Shown here in pieces: positions 37,656 through 42,497 of a stretch of DNA of 42,497 nt (the stretch's first letter is position 1; every line of letters starts with the position of its first letter). A program made the position numbers and the translations under genes. The notes beneath the pieces are model-generated. The model was not told where the DNA came from. It was given only the letters and a program-made list of their open reading frames with translations, and did not search any database. This DNA comes from Nanobdellota archaeon (GTDB taxonomy: Archaea; Nanobdellota; Nanobdellia; Pacearchaeales; GW2011-AR1), in contig JAKADZ010000009.1 of assembly GCA_021818475.1 (NCBI GenBank), positions 3,904 through 46,400 on the forward strand, in the 5' to 3' direction.

Positions 37656-39275
37656 TTAAAAACCAAATAATTTTTTCTTCTTGACTTTCATAAAGAGAAT
37701 TATTCCCACAAAAATTATCACAACCACTATAATCCCTGCAATTATCCAAACCCAAAATCCTTCGGAAATTTTTTGGGAAGGAGTTGTTGCTGAAGGAGTT
37801 TGTGAAGTTGCATTAACAACTGCTTCTTTATTTGACGAGATGGCAAAATAGCTAAAATGATTTAGTTGAACATTATAAGAGTAATAATTGCTGTCTTCGG
37901 AAAGAAATGTCGTCGGCAATTCATCCCATTGGCTTGTGCTGTCATTATATCTGAAAACAGAGATATCATTCTGGGTCAACCCGTTTGTTGAAGCCCATGT
38001 TTTATTAACCTGAACAGTCATATTTGCAGCACTGATATTGGAATTGTCTAAATTCTGCGCATCAATATGCAGATATTTGTAAGTGTTTGATTTATCCACA
38101 GAAACGTTGTCTGGCTTTGAGTCATAAGCATCCACGGTAATCTGCACATTATTAACTGCCTGATTAACTGCAACAGATATTTGCTTAACTGCATCAGTAT
38201 TAAAGCTGCTCATTGTTACAGGAACAGAGGGGAGAATATTTGCAAATGATTGTGTGGTGGTTACCGGTGCATTCGAGCTCGTCGTAGTTGTGCCTCCTGT
38301 ACTTGTTGTTGAAGGGACTATTGCAGTATAAATAACAGAATAAGTAGCTGAAGCGCTTCCCTGATTTCCTGCATTATCTCCGAAAACGCACGTTGTTGTA
38401 AAAGTTCCTGTCTGAGAAGTGTCAGGATAGATAGTATAAATATTCCCTGTTGAATTTATTCCCGACAGTGCATCTGAAGAAGTGCAGCTGCAGTTTACCG
38501 TACTTCCCTGCTGAACCTGGCTTGGAGAACAGCTGAATGTTCCTGTGGGAGCAGTATTATCAACGGTAATTTGAATTTCTACGCTATTATTTAGATTATT
38601 TAATGAGTCATTTGCAAAAGCAGTTATGTTATATAATCCGTCGGGAAAGCCAAGAGTGTTGACATTTGAGGTAAAATAGCCCCCCGAAGCAGAAGTGCTT
38701 GTAAAATTAACCTGATTCCCTGTTGAGTTTGTAATATTGAAATAAACAGAGCCCATTCCAATTAATGCATCAATTGCGCTGACATTTAATATGATAGTCT
38801 GAGAGTAATTACCATTGTTTACAACATTAGTTATTCCTGAAAATGAAACCGCAGGAGGAGTTGAATCAAAAATTATCCCATAAGTTAAAACCGATGCTCC
38901 GATTGTCGTGGTTGAATTTGACAAAGTTGCATTTATATTGTATATTCCGTCAGTCAATCCGGATAAATTCAGACTTGCATTGCATGAACTAAGAGAAGCT
39001 GTATTAGAGCAAAGGGTTGACGAACCTATTTTTGTCCAGACTCCGCTGAGATTATAATAAAAAGTCGCATTTTTAGCGTCGGTAAAATCTGTCCCATTAG
39101 TATAACTTACATTAAAATTCACAAGAGGCCCGAATGCCCCGGTATAATTAGAATAATTAAGAGGAGACTGCACAGTTATTAAAGCACTGACTGAATTAGA
39201 TAAAACAATAATTGTGAGAGTGGACAAAATTAAAAAAAATGTTCCCTTAAATGCGTAATTTTTTTCTCTTGTCAT
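37656..39275 (-). CDS. Surface protein with Ig-like repeats and PGF-pre-PGF-like domain
   Basis: 539 aa: signal peptide (about 9-32), two or three bacterial Ig-like/NHL-type beta repeats (each ending DSTPPAVSFSG or DNTAPTGTFSC), a Ser/Thr linker (315-345), then about 350-490 with YKYLHIDAQNLDNSNI, WASTNGLTQNDISVFRY and HFSYFAIS. This resembles the PGF-pre-PGF domain of archaeal surface proteins. A membrane helix (508-531) and basic tail KVKKKKLFGF follow. More than 20 N-glycosylation sequons. A GGGGTGATG Shine-Dalgarno and a GTTTATAAATAA TATA box precede the start. Confidence 0.8.
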   Translation of the reverse strand: MTREKNYAFKGTFFLILSTLTIIVLSNSVSALITVQSPLNYSNYTGAFGPLVNFNVSYTNGTDFTDAKNATFYYNLSGVWTKIGSSTLCSNTASLSSCNASLNLSGLTDGIYNINATLSNSTTTIGASVLTYGIIFDSTPPAVSFSGITNVVNNGNYSQTIILNVSAIDALIGMGSVYFNITNSTGNQVNFTSTSASGGYFTSNVNTLGFPDGLYNITAFANDSLNNLNNSVEIQITVDNTAPTGTFSCSPSQVQQGSTVNCSCTSSDALSGINSTGNIYTIYPDTSQTGTFTTTCVFGDNAGNQGSASATYSVIYTAIVPSTTSTGGTTTTSSNAPVTTTQSFANILPSVPVTMSSFNTDAVKQISVAVNQAVNNVQITVDAYDSKPDNVSVDKSNTYKYLHIDAQNLDNSNISAANMTVQVNKTWASTNGLTQNDISVFRYNDSTSQWDELPTTFLSEDSNYYSYNVQLNHFSYFAISSNKEAVVNATSQTPSATTPSQKISEGFWVWIIAGIIVVVIIFVGIILFMKVKKKKLFGF

Positions 39276-39368
39276 CTCATCACCCCATAAAAAAATTAAG
39301 GGAATATTATTTATAAACCTTCTTGAAAAATTACAAAGTTTTTTAAATTAAAAATTCATTCCAAAAAT

Positions 39369-39818
39369 ATGGCAGAAAGAACTTTAGTCCTGATAAAACC
39401 TGATGCGATGGTTAAGCATCTCGCGGGAAACATAATTACAGATTTGTATACATTAAATCTAAAAATGATTGCGCTAAAATTATCAAAAGTAAGCAGGGAA
39501 CTTGCAGAAATGCATTACTCTGAACACAAAGGTAAACCCTTTTTTGAAGATTTAATAAAACATCTTACAGGAGAGCTGCATAATAATGAAAAAGTAATCG
39601 CAATTGTTTATGAAGGGGAAAACGCAGTTCAGAAAGTCCGTGATGCAATAGGAAAAACAAATCCTGATGAATGTATTCCATGGACAATAAGGGGAAAATA
39701 TGGGAAGATAAATACAAAAACAAACTGTCATGAAACAGTTATTCATGCATCAGATTCTCCTGAAAATGCAAAAAGAGAGATTGATTTATGGTTCGACAAA
39801 GATGAAATAGTCGAATAA
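39369..39818 (+). CDS. ndk: Nucleoside diphosphate kinase
   Basis: 149 aa. Transfers gamma-phosphate between NTPs and NDPs through a phosphohistidine. N-terminal TLVLIKPDAMVKHLAG, EMHYSEHKGKPFF, and active-site His126 in NCHETVIHASDSPENAKREI (family N-x-x-H-G/A-S-D-S). A few extra residues precede the active site. TATA-like TTTTTTAAATT about 25 nt upstream. Confidence 0.94.
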   Translation: MAERTLVLIKPDAMVKHLAGNIITDLYTLNLKMIALKLSKVSRELAEMHYSEHKGKPFFEDLIKHLTGELHNNEKVIAIVYEGENAVQKVRDAIGKTNPDECIPWTIRGKYGKINTKTNCHETVIHASDSPENAKREIDLWFDKDEIVE

Positions 39819-39850
39819 ATATTTTTAAACCTTATTTTGTTTTATCTGAA

Positions 39851-40537
39851 ATGGATAATAAAAAAATAGAGAAAGAGATTATTTCCAGAAATCAGATAAA
39901 ATTTGCAGTTAATTTTATCAAAAATGAAATATCAGAAGGTAAAAAAAAGAAATTATTGGATGTCGGAAGTGCGGATAATGTCCTTAAAAAATTTCTTCCT
40001 GAAAATATAGAATATTATTCATTAGACCTTCCGTCAGAAGAACATTTTCCTGAACCAATGAGGGATGATTATAGTTTCATAATGGATTTGGATAAGGAAA
40101 AAATTCCTGTGAAAAATAATTTTTTTGATATAATAATCTGTTTGGATGTTTTGGAACATACTATGTACCCTCAGAAAGTTATTGACGAATTAAAAAGAGT
40201 TTCAAAACCAGATGCAACATTTGTTTTTTCTTTGCCAAATGAGTATAATTTTCTTCACAGAATTTATTATTTGCTTGCAATAAAAACAGATACAGAAATG
40301 CCATGGAAAGTAGTTGAGAAACATATGCACATTCAAAAACCAAGAGTAAAAGATATCATAAATTTAATGTCGGAGAATTTTAAGATAGAAGGAATAAAAT
40401 TTCATTGGGAATCAAGAAAAAGTGAAGGAAACTCTTTGTTTAGGATAGTTGATAAAGGATTAAGTTTACTTGCACCAATTTCTCCTAATTTATTTTCTAG
40501 AGACGTTGTAGTTTTAGCAAAAAAGAAAAAAAGTTAA
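39851..40537 (+). CDS. SAM-dependent methyltransferase
   Basis: 228 aa class I methyltransferase. Motif I LLDVGSADNVL, SLDLPSEEHF at the end of strand 2, FDIIICLDVLEHTMYPQKVI (motif with the conserved DVLEH), LKRVSKPDATFVFSLPNEYN. The C-terminal 60 residues (MHIQKPRVKDIINLMSENF) are like sugar- or lipid-modifying enzymes of the UbiE/Methyltransf_11 class. Substrate unknown. Confidence 0.8.
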   Translation: MDNKKIEKEIISRNQIKFAVNFIKNEISEGKKKKLLDVGSADNVLKKFLPENIEYYSLDLPSEEHFPEPMRDDYSFIMDLDKEKIPVKNNFFDIIICLDVLEHTMYPQKVIDELKRVSKPDATFVFSLPNEYNFLHRIYYLLAIKTDTEMPWKVVEKHMHIQKPRVKDIINLMSENFKIEGIKFHWESRKSEGNSLFRIVDKGLSLLAPISPNLFSRDVVVLAKKKKS

Positions 40538-40586
40538 TATTTATGTTTTAAAAAAATAGTCAAAATTTTAAAAAAGATTTATAAAT

Positions 40587-41594
40587 TTATTCCTCGTCGG
40601 TAACTCCTTTTTCTGCAACAAAGAAAACTGCTTCATTGTCAGGAAGATCGGGACTGTCAATTAATTTTGCGACTCTGCTTCCTTGTTTTCCTCTTCTTAA
40701 ATATAATCTGTAAGTTGATGCATGTCCTACGATATTTCCTCCCACTGCTTGAGTGGGGTCTCCGAACATCTGTGCTGGATTTGCCATTACCTGATTTGTA
40801 ACATAAACAGCGAGGTTGTAAGTTTCTGCAATTTTCATCAGGTTATGAAGATACTTGTTAAGTTTCTGCTGTCTGTCTGCTAATTCTCCTCTCCCTGAAA
40901 ATTCTGCTCTGAAATGTGCAGTTAAAGAATCAATAATCAAAAGCTTTATCGGCTCTCCATTCTTAATCATCTCAGAGATTTTATCCAAAAGTAAAATCTG
41001 ATGGTCTGCATTAAATGCCCTTGCAACAAGGATATTTTTCAAAACTTTTTCAGGGTTTGCTCCAAGCCCTTCTGCAATTTGTTTTATTCTTGCAGGTCTG
41101 AAAGTTCCTTCAGTATCTATAAAGACAGTTTTTCCGTTTGCTCCGCCAGCTTCAATCGGCAATTGAGTTCTTACAGCAAGTGTGGAACCCAACTGCGTTT
41201 TTCCGCTTCCAAAGGCACCGAATGCTTCGGTAATTGCTCTGCTTTGGATTCCTCTTCCCCCAAGAAGTTGATCAAGTTCTTTACTTCCGGTAGTAATATA
41301 ATTGATAGTTGCTCTCTTTTCTGCAAATTCCATACCATCGATAAAACCAAGGTCAAGCATTTTTCTTGCAGCCTGAATAGCTTTTCTCGCAACAGCCTCG
41401 CCTAATCCTGCAGTATCAGCAAGTGCGCTTGGACTCATTACTGCAATAGACATTAAATCATAAATTCCTGCTGCTTCAAGTTTAGCAGTTGCTGCAGGTC
41501 CGATTCCTGGCAAATCAGAAATCTGCGGTTCCTCACCTTCTTTTAATTTTTTAACTTCTTCAACCTCTTCTTCGTCAGCATTTTTTTTAACCAT
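40587..41594 (-). CDS. radA: DNA repair and recombination protein RadA
   Basis: 335 aa archaeal RecA/Rad51 recombinase. N-terminal helix-hairpin-helix domain ([19 protein letters not shown]), core with [15 protein letters not shown], Walker [12 protein letters not shown], Walker [17 protein letters not shown]2 region [16 protein letters not shown] and [18 protein letters not shown]. The start is ATG 41594: AATATTTATAAACG (about 41612-41625) lies 25 nt upstream, which rules out the ATG at 41633. Confidence 0.95.
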   Translation of the reverse strand: MVKKNADEEEVEEVKKLKEGEEPQISDLPGIGPAATAKLEAAGIYDLMSIAVMSPSALADTAGLGEAVARKAIQAARKMLDLGFIDGMEFAEKRATINYITTGSKELDQLLGGRGIQSRAITEAFGAFGSGKTQLGSTLAVRTQLPIEAGGANGKTVFIDTEGTFRPARIKQIAEGLGANPEKVLKNILVARAFNADHQILLLDKISEMIKNGEPIKLLIIDSLTAHFRAEFSGRGELADRQQKLNKYLHNLMKIAETYNLAVYVTNQVMANPAQMFGDPTQAVGGNIVGHASTYRLYLRRGKQGSRVAKLIDSPDLPDNEAVFFVAEKGVTDEE

Positions 41595-41712
41595 AAAAAA
41601 ATTTAACTTCAGTCGTTTATAAATATTATTCATATCTTAGATATATCTTCGAGAATAATGAAGACTTATAAAGAAACTTATCGGATAATCAGTTAGTTCT
41701 ATTTTCTTTTTC

Positions 41713-42497
41713 CTATTTTCTTCGTTTTATCCTAACCTTTCTAACTCTAATCTTCTTTTTAAAAGATTCAGTCTTGAGCAGTCTCTTAAAGGGAAGTTGA
41801 TGCACAAGAAACCGATTAGGTGTCTTAGCCTTTCTTCGATTATGAATAACTCTGATTAAAACAATTGCAAAAATTCCTGTAAGAATTGTTCCTATTAAAA
41901 ATTTGAACTGTCCTGATTTGTAGAAAGAAACTGTGCATTTTCCGTTGTCGCATGTATCTGCACAATGATCAGTTACAAGCCACGTTGCATTTCCCAGGCA
42001 TAACTGAACTTCATCTTCAGAGCATCTTGCTGAATTTGGAAGGCAGTCATATTTGTTGAAAAAAATTGCGAAGGTGGAAAATCCGGGAGTATACGCCTTG
42101 AATAAATATGACTCATTATCTTCGCCTGTATAATTTGTTGCTAATTGCATCCAGCCATTGCTTCCTGTCGGCATTCTGTAAACAGCAATATTTCCGACGA
42201 TATCATTTTGAACAAGCCAGTATCTGTTGTCTCGGTGATGGAAAGTAATATTATTTTCTGCTAAAAAAGTTTTGTTTATTCTGAAATCCAAAGTTGCATT
42301 CAAAATATCGCTTGATACAATTCCTGTTGGTTCAATCTGGAATAACTGATATAATTTTCCAATTGGGAGTCCGAATAACAAAAATTCAGTCTGGTCAACT
42401 TTTGTGATATTCATTGATGCATTTTCAACAGATTTTTTCAGGCTTAAAGTTATTCCTGTCAAATCCATTTTTGTGCTGTTGATAGTAATCTGAATCG
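41713..42497 (-). CDS. Surface protein C-terminus, partial at the window edge
   Basis: The frame stays open through the right end of the window, so the N-terminus is missing (at least 260 residues shown). Contents in order: PGF-pre-PGF-like end (SLKKSVENASMNITKV, RINKTFLAENNITFHHRD, KAYTPGFSTFAIFF); a small cysteine-rich segment (YDCLPNSARCSEDEVQLCLG, CADTCDNGKC); a membrane helix (FLIGTILTGIFAIVLIRVI); and a basic cytoplasmic tail. Part of the tail (AKTPNRFLVHQLPFKRLLKT) is encoded by an antisense copy of the dispersed repeat. Confidence 0.75.
   Translation of the reverse strand, partial: IQITINSTKMDLTGITLSLKKSVENASMNITKVDQTEFLLFGLPIGKLYQLFQIEPTGIVSSDILNATLDFRINKTFLAENNITFHHRDNRYWLVQNDIVGNIAVYRMPTGSNGWMQLATNYTGEDNESYLFKAYTPGFSTFAIFFNKYDCLPNSARCSEDEVQLCLGNATWLVTDHCADTCDNGKCTVSFYKSGQFKFLIGTILTGIFAIVLIRVIHNRRKAKTPNRFLVHQLPFKRLLKTESFKKKIRVRKVRIKRRK
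41768..41824 (+). repeat. Dispersed repeat copy in the tail of a surface protein, in frame
   Basis: TCAGTCTTGAGCAGTC, TTAAAGGGAAG and AAACCGATTAGGTGTC match 3196-3251 and the 117-bp unit at 33004. The gene reads it antisense. The peptide LPFKRLLKTE corresponds to FPFERLLKAD in the same frame of the 33004 repeat. Confidence 0.8.

Overview
The window is AT-rich archaeal chromosome. The evidence is archaeal or eukaryotic-type ribosomal proteins (S17e, S8e, L44e, S3Ae, S15), TFB, aIF2-alpha, RadA, Gins51, EndoQ, SRP54/FtsY, an Sm-like protein, tRNA introns of the bulge-helix-bulge type, and TATA boxes about 25 nt before many start codons (leaderless mRNAs). The giant secreted proteins, the surface proteins with a PGF-pre-PGF-like C-terminus and the very small [FeFe]-hydrogenase-like protein point to a DPANN archaeon (Woesearchaeota/Pacearchaeota/Nanoarchaeota-like). 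The lineage is inferred from gene content; no 16S is present.

Layout. 1-3260: short tandem repeats, tRNA-splicing endonuclease, a winged-helix protein, S17e, and an intron-bearing tRNA-Met whose two ends are duplicated around it. 3269-7740: glycyl-tRNA synthetase, tRNA-Cys, an [FeFe]-hydrogenase-like protein directly behind tRNA-Arg, RNase Z, an Sm protein and a small ribbon-helix-helix protein. 7870-10251: S8e, TFB, a membrane-anchored SCP2-like protein, a repeat island and tRNA-Leu. 10402-19071: a two-gene surface/secretion operon (629 and 2173 aa) and a small membrane protein. 19220-24063: tRNA-Val, L44e-S3Ae-isochorismatase, tRNA-Thr, SemiSWEET-like, UPF0145, Gins51 and phosphoglycerate mutase. 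24139-28983: FtsY, two small genes, TGT and SRP54. 28987-32840: unknown genes, Bud32, a methyltransferase, a winged-helix regulator and DUF488. 32841-42497: tRNA-Gln, a 117-bp tandem repeat, S15, RecJ-like, aIF2-alpha, EndoQ, two surface proteins, NDK, a methyltransferase and RadA.

Functional theme. Much of the window concerns tRNA: seven tRNA genes (four with introns at 37/38), EndA to remove the introns, RNase Z for 3' ends, Bud32 (t6A), TGT (7-deazaguanine), GlyRS and an Sm protein. Two protein genes sit directly behind tRNA genes with no room for a promoter, so RNase Z probably frees their mRNAs.

Most unusual signal. A family of modular, GC-rich, partly palindromic dispersed repeats recurs through the window. 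Recurring words include GAGCGATTTCGCGAATGC, GCGAGAGTTTTCACGAGTGC, GCAACGAGTGGGGGCTCGAG, GGGCGGGAAT and AAACCGATTAGGTGTC. Copies lie in intergenic DNA and in a tRNA intron, and they also sit in frame inside protein genes: twice in the linker of the 360-aa winged-helix protein, in the cytoplasmic tail of a surface protein, and as a 59-residue insert between the catalytic loop and the DFG motif of the Bud32 kinase. This resembles the Rickettsia palindromic elements that live inside coding genes, but in an archaeon. I did not find CRISPR arrays, transposases, rRNA, or RNase P or SRP RNA.
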